From the NCBI GenBank assembly GCA_022559845.1, contig CM040127.1, positions 32,202,708 through 32,266,707 on the forward strand: a stretch of DNA of 64,000 nt, read 5' to 3'. The position numbers and the translations under genes were made by a program. Below the pieces are notes generated by a model. That model made no database searches, had not been told where the DNA came from, and saw nothing but the letters and a program-made list of their open reading frames with translations. This DNA comes from Amorphophallus konjac (taxonomy: Eukaryota > Streptophyta > Magnoliopsida > Alismatales > Araceae). Of the stretch, positions 38,201 to 50,200 are shown one piece after another. How positions within the stretch are numbered: position 1 is the first letter of the stretch; each line of letters begins with the position of its first letter.

Positions 38201-41200
38201 CTTCCGTCACGTGCACCTTCGCGAGGAATTACTTCCGTCGCAGGGTTTAGACAGAAATTTAAAGAAATAAAATGACAGAATGAAAAAGGTTTCGCGAGGA
38301 ATAACTTCCGTCACGTACACCTTCGCGAGGAATTACTTCCGTCGCAGGGTTTAGACAAAAATCAAAGGAATAAAATGACAGAATAAAAAGGCTTCGTGAG
38401 GAATTACTTCCGTCACGTACACCTTCGCGAGGAATGACTTCCGTCGCAGGGTTTAGACAGAAATTTAAAGAAATAGAATGACAGAATGAAAAACAAGGCT
38501 TCGCGAGGAATGACTTCCGTCACGTACACCTTCGCGAGGAATTGCTTCCGTCGCAGGGTTTAGACAAAAATCAAGGGAATAAAATGACAGAATGAAAAAG
38601 GCTTCGCGCGGAATGACTTCCGTCACGTACACCTTCGCGAGGAATGACTTCCGTCGCAGGATTTAAACAAAAGGGAAAATTGACAGGAAAGAAAGTGGGA
38701 AGGGGATGTGATCGCCAGGGGCTGAGAGCCCCACGGGAAATGTCTGATCGCGTTTGGCCGCTGAAGCGGGAGCGGTGCGGGTCCTCTCTTCCTCTTTAGT
38801 CGGCCGGCCGACGAAGAGGGCCTTCTTTGGTTACCCGGATTTTATTATCCTTTTTTTTGTTTTACTTTTTGTTATTATATATTTTTTGGGGGTTTTGTGG
38901 CTTTTATTGTTTTTATGTTCTTATATCTTTTTAAGAGAAAGATGAGAGAGCAAAGAGAGAAATCGGGTGATAGATGGTAGAATAAGGTAGTACGATATAG
39001 TAAAAGAATACTAAGAAAATATAGACAGGATGAAAATTTATTTTAGATAAGACAGAGAAGAACGGAGATGGAGTTTTAACGATATATAATACTAATAAGG
39101 GAGAGGAGATAGACTTATTGTTAAACGAAACGTAAAGGAGGATGAAGATGAAATTTAACAACAAATAATAATGATGAGGAAAGAACTAGGATAGATGAGA
39201 GAGACAATAGCCGGGTACCTCAAAAGGAGGGATGACCTCCTACTCTTTTGGTCGACGGAAGAAGTGGGATCCCCGACTGGTTAACCCTGCACGGAAAACA
39301 AATGAAGAGAAACAACAACGAGATAAGGACGACGGTGGTGTAGCATCAATTCTTTAGAAGCTGATATTGAGAATAGCATAAGAGAACACTAACCTGGTTG
39401 GTAGTATTTAAAAACCCCTTTTAGACATGAAAAGTAGGTAGATGATATGATGAATGAACAAAGAGGGGTCTCTCAGGAAGAGAGACGCTATATGAACGAC
39501 AAGTAATGCATGCATATGTAACTAACTGAATGAAAACCAGACAACAAGGGGGGAGAAAACTTATTCAGAGATGGATGATGGGCTTTGGATGAGCTTCTCC
39601 GGCAAGGTGAGGATGAACCCGGCACGCAGCACAGCAGAACGACTGCTTTAAAGTCTCTTTTCCACTTCAAATCAACACGTGCATACGTTCACAGACACGT
39701 ACCCCTACACGAACACACACATACACATATACATGAACGGGAATACATCTATAAAGGGGGGATCGAAAGAGAGAGGGAGAAAGGAAGAGGGAGAGAGAAG
39801 AGAAAAACCTTTTTTTTGAGATTTCTATACTTTAGTTTTATTATATAGTATGTACATATGTAGAGGATATATATATATTACCCATATAAGATATATATAT
39901 ATATAGTATGCTTATATATATGTGTGTTATATCTAAGAGAGGAAGGGAAGAAGAGAAAGAATAAAAGAGAGAGAGGGAAAGAATATCAGAGAGGGAAAGA
40001 GGAGATAAAAATAAAAATAAAAGAAAAGAGATGAGGGATGAGAGATCGAGAGAGAGGAAGGGAGTGGGGAAGAAAAGAGAGGGAAAGAGGGAGCGAGAGA
40101 GAGACACGTGAGAGGGGGAGAGAGAGGGAGGAGTGAGAAGCAGGGGGAGGGATAAAGAAATAAAATAAAAAGGATGGGAAAAGAAAAGAAAAGAACGAGA
40201 GGGGGAGATCAGAGAGAGTAACGAGAGGGAGAAAGAGAGAGAGAGGGTAACAGGGAGAGGGATTTTAAAAAAAAGAGTAAAAGAAAGAATGAGAGAGAGA
40301 TCGAGATAGCAGGAGAGGAGAGGGGGAGGGGAAAAAAAGAATAAATAAAAAGAGAGAGAGAGAGAGTGAGAGGGGGCGCGAAACAGAAGAGGGAGAGAGG
40401 GAGGGGAAGAGAGAGATGGCGGGGGGAGAGGAGAGAGAGAGAGTGAGGGAACAGAGAGGGAGAGAGAGAGAGTGCGGTGAGAGAGGGAGAGAGCGAAAGG
40501 GAGAGAGAGGGGGGGTTAAAAGAATAAAATAAAGAGAGAGAGAGAGAGAGAGAGAAGCAGAGAGAGACAGTGAGAGGGAGGGAGAGATAGAGAACGCGCG
40601 GGGGAGAGAGGGGGGGGGGTCCGACGGCGACGGCGGGAGCGGCCGGTGCAGAGGCGGCCGACGGCGAGGCCGGAGGCGGCCGACGGCGAGGGCGCTGCGG
40701 GCGGAGGCGTTTGGCCGGAGACGACAGCGGGCCAGAGGCGGCGTCGGGGCGCTGGCCGGAGCGACGGGGGTGCTGCGGGCGGCCGGAGGCGGGGGCGGCG
40801 TCGGAGGCGGGAGCGGCACGGTGGTTGGAGCGGCGTCGGAGGCGGTGGCCGCAGCGGACCGTTGCGGCCGCGCAGTTCAAAGGGGGGGCACGGGCGACGA
40901 GGCCCCCCCTTGCGAACTCAAAAAAAAAACCTTTTCTTTTTTTTTTAAAGCTTCTTCACGCGAGAGAGAGAGAGAGAGAGGGGTTGAGGGAGCAATAAGA
41001 AAAATGGAGAGAGGGGAAGGGAGTGAGGGAGAAAGAGGCTGAGGGAGAGAGATGGAGGGGGAAAGAGAAAGTGGGGGTGGCTGTCTCAGGAGGAGGGTGG
41101 CTGTTGTGGGGAGCAAGAGAAAGGGAGCCGGAGGTGGTTTAGCAGAGAATGAAAAAAGGGGGGGGGTGGAGATGGCTGCCCAGGAGGAATGTGGCTGTAG

Positions 41201-44200
41201 TGGGGGAGAAGGAGAGAGGGAGGGGAAACGGTGGAGGTGGTTGTCGTGAGGAGGAGGATGGCTGGAGGTGGGGAGCAAGAGGAAAGGAGCCGGAGGTGGA
41301 GGTGGCAACGTGAGAATGAAGAGGGGGGGGTGGAGATGGCTGCGTAAGGAAGAGATGGCTGCTGTCCTCGGTTCATGCAAGAGAGGGGGGTATGTGTGTA
41401 TTCTCAGGGGCTTCCCATGGGGTGGTGGGTTACGGAGGAGGTGAGAAGGGGAGAGAGAGAGAGTGTTAAAGAGAGGGGGGCAAGATCCTAGAGACCCGGG
41501 AGGGGAGTGAGGAAAAATAAATTATGTAATAAAAGATGGGGCCATGTCCATTAAATTTTATTTATTTTTTAGAACAAAAGTGGGCCAAGCCCATTAGCAC
41601 ACATCTATATATATTTTTTTATTTTTGAATAGGAATGGGCCAAACCCATTAGCACAAATGTTTTCTTTTGGTATATTTTTTGAATAGGAATGGGCCAAGC
41701 CCACATGATGAACCTTCCCCCTTTTTTAGGATTAAAAAGATGGACCAAGCTCATTAACACACATTTTTTTGTTTTGTGTAGGAATGGTCATAAGCCCATT
41801 AACAAGAATTACTATTCAAGAAGCCACGGATTATTATATTAAATTAGAGATTACTCAACTAACTTAAACGTGCGAGCTGCTTTGGGGCGTCTTAGTGTAA
41901 TACGGGATCTGCTCAGCATAATGCTAAAATGTCGTGTCTACAGACGGGATAACCACTGCCTCGCGTAGCTCGGCCTCACACCGGACGGTCTCTCACCGGG
42001 CGACACTCTATTCTCACAAGGGAGAAGGAGGGAAGGGAAGCAAGAGGGGAAGAGCTCTTACGTACAAACCAAACTTTGATTCTTTTCATTCATATCAAAA
42101 GCCTTAAACATCCCCCTTTATATAGGAAAGACTATAACAATCATACCCTTAATCTTCACCTAATAACATTTATGTCCTAGTCTAATAAAACAAAACTCAA
42201 CAACCATCATTTGACTTTGACACAATAAAATAAAATAGTTGGACTTTGGTGGTTAATAATAATACAATAATAATACAATACCACCATAAAATAAAATACA
42301 CACAATACACAAATACATACAAATACGTACTCAGGACGCCGAGTCTTCAAATGAGTCTCCGAGCCACAAGTTCGGTGCGGTCGGGGCGGTGCGGCGTCGG
42401 CTGCGAGTAGTGGATCCGGTAGTGGGCACGGTGTCCCCACCAACCCTCCCGGGGCGGTTGGAACTCGACTCTGTCGAGTAAGGGGGGACACTGCTCTGGT
42501 AGTGCTCCAGCAGGTCTGGATCGAGGCGCTGGAGATCTTCCCGGCTGATCCAGGAATCATTAGAAGGTGGTCGGTCCCGCCAGCGGACAAGGTAGCGCTG
42601 GTATACTCTGCTCCGTGTCGCTGTCACCTGCTCATCCAGTATCCTCTCAATTTGCTCGCGCGGTGCTCTCGAGGCTGTGGGACGCATAGGGGTGGGCTCA
42701 CTCTCAATAGGGGGAGAAGACTCAAAAGGGTCACTAGGAATCGCTATGGGTTTCTTGTAGGCCACTAGGTCTGCCACATTAAAAGTAGCGCTAATCCCAT
42801 ATTCGGGAGGTACGTCCACAACATAAGCATTGGAGCCAATCTTCCGTAGTATTGGGAAGGGACTATCACTACGGGCTTGCAACTTTTTAACGGCTCCCGA
42901 GGTGAGTCGTTCGGGTCGAACCTGTACCATAACCAAGTCACCTTCTTGAAAGTCATGGTGACGCCTATGCGAATCAACCAATCGTTTATAGGTCTCATTA
43001 CTGAGGTTGATTTACTGAGGTTGATTTGCTTGCTAATCGACTCATGCAGACTCTTGACATGTTGTGCAAACTCCTCAGCTGACTTGGACATTCTAGACTC
43101 GAGGGGAAGGGGAATGAGATCCACTGGGTTCCTAGGTTTGTATCCATGCACGACCTCAAATGGACTCATACCTATGGACCTATTGACAGAGCTGTTGTAT
43201 GCAAACTCGGCTCTGGGCAAGAGAAGATCCCAGGTGCCCGAATGATCCCCTACGAGACACCTCAAGAGATTCCCTAAACTCTTATTGACGACCTCTGTTT
43301 GCCCATCGGTTTGTGGGTGATAGGCAGTGGAGAATTTGAGTTTGGTGCCAACTAGGTGCCAAAGTGTCTTCCAGAAGTAACTAGTGAACCGGACATCTCG
43401 GTCAGACACGATGGTTTGGGGGAGACCATGCAGACACACGACTTCATCAAAGAATAAGTGGGCTACTCTATATGCATCAGATGTTTTGGAACATGTAATG
43501 AAGTGGGCCATCTTAGAGAACCTATCAACGACAACAAAGATGGAATCGTGCTTGTGAGCAGTGCGAGGTAAACCAATGATAAAATCCATGCTCACATCAA
43601 CCCATGGTCGATCAGGAACGGGGAGAGGAGTGTAGAGACCAATGTTCTGTTTGACCTGTTTGGCCATAGTGCATGTCCTACAATGGGCTACAATCTTGGT
43701 CACATCTCTCTTCAGGCCAGGCCAATAGAAGTGCTCCTTCACAGAATGGATGGTCTTGTTGCGGCCAAAGTGACCGGCAAGACCTCCAGCATGCATTTCC
43801 CAAATCAGGAAGTCCCGGACAGAAGTCCTCGGGACACAGAGTTGCTGCCCTCGAAACAGAAAACCATCCTAGAGTAGATATCAGCAAATGCTGTCGAGGA
43901 TCCAGTAGACAGAGCAGAATAGGCAGGGCCAAAATCTGGACACTCTACATAGAGTTCCTTCATGCGGTCAAACCCGGTGACCTCTACCCGAACAGTGGAA
44001 AGAAGGGAGACCCTTCGACTCAAAGCGTCGGCCACCTTATTCTCTTTTCCAGCCTTATGTTTTAGGACAAATGTGAAAGAATGGGGGAATTCTACCCACC
44101 GACCATGCCTTGGGTTTAAGTCCTTCTGAGAGCTAAGGAATTTCAGAGCCTCGTGGTCCGAGTATAAGACAAACTCTTGTGGTAAGAGATAGTGTCTCCA

Positions 44201-47200
44201 GTGTTTGAGGGCTTGGACCACGGCATAAAACTCCTTATCATTGGTGGAGTAACGAAGCTTTGCATCAGAAAGCTTCTCACTGAAATAAGCCACAGGGTGG
44301 CTCTCCTGGTTAAGCACTCCTCCTATTCCTACGCCAGATGCATCACAGGATATCTCAAAGACTTTGAAAAAATCTGGCAGTCGGTAGGGGCTTTGGTCAT
44401 GAGTTCCTTTATGACAGAAAAAGCCTGGGAGGCGGCTTTGGTCCACTCAAAATTCCCTTTACAGATGCAATCTGTAATGGGTGTCATAATGGTGCTAAAG
44501 CTCTTAATAAAGCGTCTATAAAAAGTGGCTAACCCATGGAAACTGCGAACGTCATGGACGTTCTGGGGCTCTGGCCAGTCGACTAAGGCTTGGACCTTGG
44601 ATTGGTCCACAGACACTCCATGACTCGAAACCATAACTCCGAGGAAAGTGACCCGGTCTGTCATGAATTCATACTTCTAAGGTTGGCATACAGGGTTTCT
44701 CTCCTCAATGTCTGGCAGACTTCCCTAAAATGCTGGACGTGGTCTTGAGGGTTGTGGCTATAGATGAGAATGTCGTCAAAGTAGACGACAACAAAGCGAC
44801 CAATGAGGGGGCGAAGGACTTCCGTCATAAGCCTCATGAAAGTGCTGGGGGCATTGGATAGCCCAAATGGCATGACAAGCCACTCATATAGACCTTCTTT
44901 TGTTTTGAAGGCTGTCTTCCACTCATCCCCTGGTCGGATTCGGACCTGGTGGTAGCCACTTTTCAAGTCAATCTTAGAAAAGATGGTGGCTCCACTCATC
45001 ATGTCAAGCATGTCATCAAGACGGGGAATGAGAAATATATACTTGACAGTGATTTTGTTGATGGCGCGGCTGTCACCACACATCCGCCAGGTGCCATCTT
45101 TCTTAGGTGTGAGCAAGGCAGGAACAACACATGGGCTCTTGTTCACCCTAAGGAAACCCTTTTGAATAAGGTCCTCGACAATTCTTTGGAGCTCAGCATG
45201 CTCCTTGGGGTTCAGTCGGTAATGGGGAAGGTTGGGTAGGGTGAACCCGGGGACAATGTCAATGGCGTGTTGTACATCACTCATGGGAGGGAGTATAGAG
45301 GGCAAGTCCTCAGGAAAGATGTCTTGGAAGTCCTGTAGGATTGCCTGGACTTCAGGTGGGACTGGGACTCCTCGGGTGTGATGGTGACGACAACAGCCCA
45401 AACAGGGGCACCCTCAGCAACCTCTCTGTTCAGCTCTCAGACACTTATGAAGTTAAGGCATCTAACTAGGTTGTGACCAACGTTAGGGGCTTTGGGAATG
45501 GGTGTGATAGGTGCAGGAGGAGAGGGAATGAGAAGTTTCCCTTCAGTGGGAGTTCGAGAACTCTCCTGAACCTTGGGGGTTCCAGTGGGGGTGGAGGTGG
45601 AGCTCTTTCCCGAGGTCACCTTTGGAGATGTCGGGTACAACTGAATCTTCTTCCTATTATGGGAGAAGGAACACTGGTCGGATCGACCAAATGTAGTAAG
45701 ATTTACATCATAGATCCACGGTCGTCCTAGGATGATGCTACCGACCTTCATAGGCACTACATCGCATAAGATCTGTCCTTGGTAGGACTGGAATTGGATG
45801 GGAATGACACATGTAGTGGTGACTGGGATAGAAGTGTCGTCAACCCAAGTCACGTTGTATGGCCTAGGATGAGGGTGTGTAGGTAGACCTAGACAGGAGA
45901 CAAAGTCAGAAGAGACTGCATTGATACAGCTCCCGTTGTCAAAGATCACCTTGCAGGGTTGAGACTTCACCATGATGTAGGTTTGGAAGATGGAGGTTCG
46001 ACGTCAGTCGTCCTCCTGGGGGTGTGTTAAGATGCAACGAACTACACCCAATCTTCCATGGCTGGAACTCTCGGCAATATCTCCAACTTGCATGTACTCG
46101 ACATGCGTGCCATCAAATCCTACGTCTAACTCCTCAAACTGGGCGATGAGGTCAGGATCGGCCTCATACCTCTCAATGGATTATTCTTCCAGAGGTGGAA
46201 TCTCCACAGGCTGGGGGTCGGTGATGACCAAGGCTCGGGTGGGGCAATTGGTGGCAACATGCCCTAGGTTGTGGCACCTAAAGCAACGAATTCCCGAGAC
46301 AGGGACTGGTTGGGAAATGCTAGGGAGGACATCCTTTCCTTTGTCATCCCTCTGATCAGTGGGCGGAGTGTACTCCAGCCTGGGCACAGCAGCAGGTGCC
46401 GGTAAGGGGTTCCTTATGAAAGGAACAGTAGGGGCAACGGCCCGGAGTGGGGTAGCAGTAGGGACATAGGAAGTGGAGGGGTTAGGCCTCTCAGAGTAGC
46501 GGACCACGAGGTTTCGGGATTCAGGTTGGCGGTAGGTGGGGACCCGAAGTGGGACCACCATTTGAAACCGCTCGACATCTCGAGTAACTTGGTAGGCGTG
46601 CTCGAGAGTTTCAACCTCTCGTAAAAACAACTCCCGATGTATGCTCTCGTGTAGGCCAACCCTAAATCGTGAGAGGGTGACAAAGGCATCCTCCATGACT
46701 CGACTCCGAAGGAAGAATTCATCAAATTTGGCGATGTACTTGTCCACAGACTTTCCTTCTTTGGTGAGTTTCTGTCATTGGTCTAAAAGACGCTGATGGT
46801 AGGAGGGTGGCAAATACTTCTCCCTTAGTTTCTCCTTCATTTCTTCCCACGTGTTTATGGGCTCCTCTTGTCTCCTTGCTAGGAGATTTTCAATGTTGCA
46901 CCAGTAGGTCTTGGCTTGACCTAGGAGTTTCATTTTGACAAACCTCACCTTTGTGGCATGGGTCATGCGGTGATGCCAGTCAAAGTATTGATCCATCCCG
47001 GTCTCCCAATCGAGGTATGTGGCGGGATTTAGGGACCCATCAAAGCTGGGAGCGTCGATCTTGACGTTCCGTAGGATGATCTCCTCATCGTCGTGGTCTC
47101 TCCCTCGAGGCGCACGATCCTCTTACTCTCTACCTTGAGGAGCCTGGTTCTGGCAGGCTTGGTCTCTCTCTTCCCTAGGGTTGGCTACAGGATTGCCGCG

Positions 47201-50200
47201 GCCATTCACCCTTCCCTCCTCTCTCTTCATTCGATCCTCTAAGGCCTGGATCCTCTCATCTAGCTCAATTGGCCTATGGATTCTTTAAAGTGGGCCATAA
47301 TGTTATGCTCGAGCTGGGCTAACATAGCACTCACACTCTTCTGATCTATGGGTGATTGCAGCATTGAAGGGCGCTCTAGACGGCCGGATGAATTTCTAGA
47401 CCAACGTGGCATGCACAGGCTCGGACTTAAATGATGCAATCATGGGACCGAAAAATTAGCAAGCTGTGGACCCGATTTGTTGGCTAATACGCAAGGGTCT
47501 ATTCGAAGAGACCGGTCAGGGAGAGTTGCTCGTCCGTAGGCGAAGTAGTTGTGGAACTACCTCCTGACAATAATGGTGCCCTAATGTCACAGTTCTAGGG
47601 CTTAAAAGGATAGGTGCATATAAGCTCTCTCTCTCCGTCCACAGCGATGCACTCAGGAGACAGGCTGCATGGATTGCTCTCTCTCACTTCGTCGCGCGGC
47701 AATTGATAAGGATACTAAATAAGCAAGTGAGGGGAGCACGTACTTAGCTAGACTGAAAAGTCCAGCTCCGACCGGAGACGAAGGCGAGTAGGGATGTGCG
47801 TGTTCACACGGCGTCGACGAAGCTTGTCGGTTACAAAGGAATTCACTCCACGCAGGGAGGGTGCAATTATTACAAAACCGTGTAACTTAAAATTTTCTCG
47901 CGCAGGGGAACAAGTTGATTCAAGCTTTCTCCGCGCAGGGAGACTTTCGGACACTCACACTCCGTAAATTACGGAGCGTCTGTTGGCGGGCGGGCGACTC
48001 GGGCACCGGCCGGGACGCCGTTGTAGACCCGGGTGCCACAATTATCAATATTAAATGATATATATATATTTAATGTTATATATATATCAATGATATATAT
48101 AATATACATATATATATATATTTATTTTCAAACCTTCTCTGCGCAAATCACGCAGCCAGAAGGTGGCAGTCAACCCACGCAAACGTGGGCTGTTGCACGT
48201 GATCGTCCACGTGGGAGGGGGCACGGGCGACGAGGGCGGCCAGCTGGCGAACGCGGGCTCCGGCAGGCGTGGGCGCGGGCAGCTGCGGCCGCTGGCGCGG
48301 GCCTGCTCGGGCGGGCGCGGGCCCGGGCGTGGGCGGGTGCGGACTCTGGCGCGGCGTGGGCGGCAGCGTGGGGGGAAGCCGTTGCGGCCGTGCGGGGCCG
48401 GCCTGGGTGGCAGCGGCGGCGGCTGCCGATGACGCTGGCGACCGTTGCGGCCGCTGTTTTTTTTTTTGAATTGTGGCACGGGCGACGATGCCCGGCAACG
48501 AAAACAGAAATTTCTTTTTTTTCTTTTCTCTCTCTCAACCGAGAGAGGTTCTGCTTTTTTTTTCCTCTCAACCGAGAGATGGAACACAGCTACTCTTTTC
48601 TTTTTCTTTTTTTTTCACTTCTGGCAACCGAAAGAAAGGAGAGGAGATGACGGGGACGTCGGGGTTGACGGAGGCGCCGTTGTTGGGCTCTGATACCAAA
48701 TTTGACACAGCGGTGTCAGAGGAAGGATCGACGGTACTCTGGGACGCGAACATGACGGGATAACCATTGTCTCGAGCAGCTCGACCTCACACCGGGCGGT
48801 CTCTCATCGGGCGACACTCTATTCTCACAAGGGAGAAGGAGGGAAGGGAAGCAAGAGGGGAAGAGCTCTTACGTACAAACCAAACTTTGATTCTTTTCAT
48901 TCATATCAAAAGCCTTACACAAGCCCCCTTTATATAGGAAAGACTATAACAATCATATCCTTAATCTTCATCTACTAACATTTATGTCCTAGCCTAATAA
49001 AATAAAACTCAACAACCATCCTTTGACTTTGACACAATAAAATAAAATAGTTGGACTTTGGTGGTTAATAATAATACAATAATAATACAATACCACCATA
49101 AAATAAAATACACACAATACACAAATACGTACTCGGGACGCCGAGTCTTCAAATGAGTCTCCGAGCCACAAGCTTGGTGCGGTCGGGGCGGTGCGGCGTC
49201 GGCTCTGAGTAGTGGGTCCGGTAGGGGGCCCGGTGTCCCCACCAGTGCCTTAATAAATTACCATTACAAGGGATGTGCTAAATGCAATGCGGTAGTGTGA
49301 TAGATGAGAGTGGTTATGGGAAGGGGATGAATGCTATCCATAGTACTTGAACACATAATCTGGTAGGATGATGATGTGGGAATGAAAAAAAATGTTTGCG
49401 TGACAGGTGTAGTAAGTTTTATTAGAAACTGAATATTGGAACATTATGGTCGGTTTTGATAGTATAGTATGATGGGCAGACTATCACGTTATGCTAAATC
49501 ATTCAGAGTGGTGGACTAAGGGCATTGACATGCAGAATGGTGGTTATGTTGCAAGATGAATATGGTAAAAAGGAGGATAAGTTTGTAAGTATATTTCAAA
49601 TTTAACCACTTTCTCTGATGCACTTTAAGTCATATTTGCAACAAACAAAAAACCCGGGGAAATTCAATAAGCAATAGTCACAGTAATAAGGACAAACTTG
49701 TAGGCAATTTCAAATTTAACATCTAGTGCTTTAACTCATATTTGGAACATTAAATGATTGTCCATGGTTATTTTTTCTACAATAAAAAGGTTAAACATCA
49801 ATAAATCCCGGATATTGATAACCTAGGTGCCCAATCCTCCCAGGCACATAGGTAGATGCATGTAGGTCACTAGGGGTCTCCATGCCACTGATTCCTTTCT
49901 TCCAATGATATTCCTGTTTTTAGGCTTTTCGCCTGGTTCTTGTTCTCCCTTTACTTTTGCTAATGGAAGGGGGTACCACTTGAAGGTTTTACCTTAAACT
50001 AATAAGTAGGAGGCCATTGTGTTGAACTCAAAATACAGGTCCATGTTACAAGACAATGAAAGTTCTTATGTGTGCAAATCACTTCTGTTTGTGGCTCTTT
50101 CTCTGAATTTTATCACCATGGCCTCCAATTATCTCTGTGCCAGTGTCTACTTTGTATTTTTGTGATGTTTTCCTTTCTTTTTTCTCAATGACCATTGTGG

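Larger units (their letters stand above)
15315..41947 (-). mobile_element. 26.6-kb TAT-group Ty3/gypsy element with 4.4-kb LTRs
   Basis: The LTRs at 15320-19726 and 37557-41942 both run TGTAGACGGC to GTGTCTACA. The perfect duplication GACGG flanks the element at 15315-15319 and 41943-41947. Gag-protease and pol lie on the minus strand, so the right LTR is the 5' one. The size, the giant LTRs, the Arg-type primer site and the extra antisense genes between pol and the 3' LTR place it in the Athila/TAT group, on the TAT side (Ogre/Retand/Grande-like). The LTRs are roughly 98-99% identical by eye. Pol has two frame breaks, so this copy is probably not autonomous now. Confidence 0.92.
15258..49249 (-). 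mobile_element. Older chromovirus in intron 1, split by the TAT element
   Basis: The element occupies 15263-15319 plus 41948-49244, about 7.35 kb without the insert. It is bordered by the perfect 5-bp duplication GTGCC at 15258-15262 and 49245-49249. The LTRs run TGACRCRGCGG to TGTCCCCACCA and are about 540-550 bp. Primer site, decayed gag-pol and polypurine tract are all on the minus strand. The LTR copies differ at roughly 6% of sites (eye count), so it is older than its passenger. Confidence 0.9.

Noticed and set aside
48033..48650. 205-residue Gly/Ala/Arg-rich plus-strand frame and its minus-strand mirrors
   Set aside because: Lies in the GC-rich leader of the outer chromovirus; low complexity and no domain.
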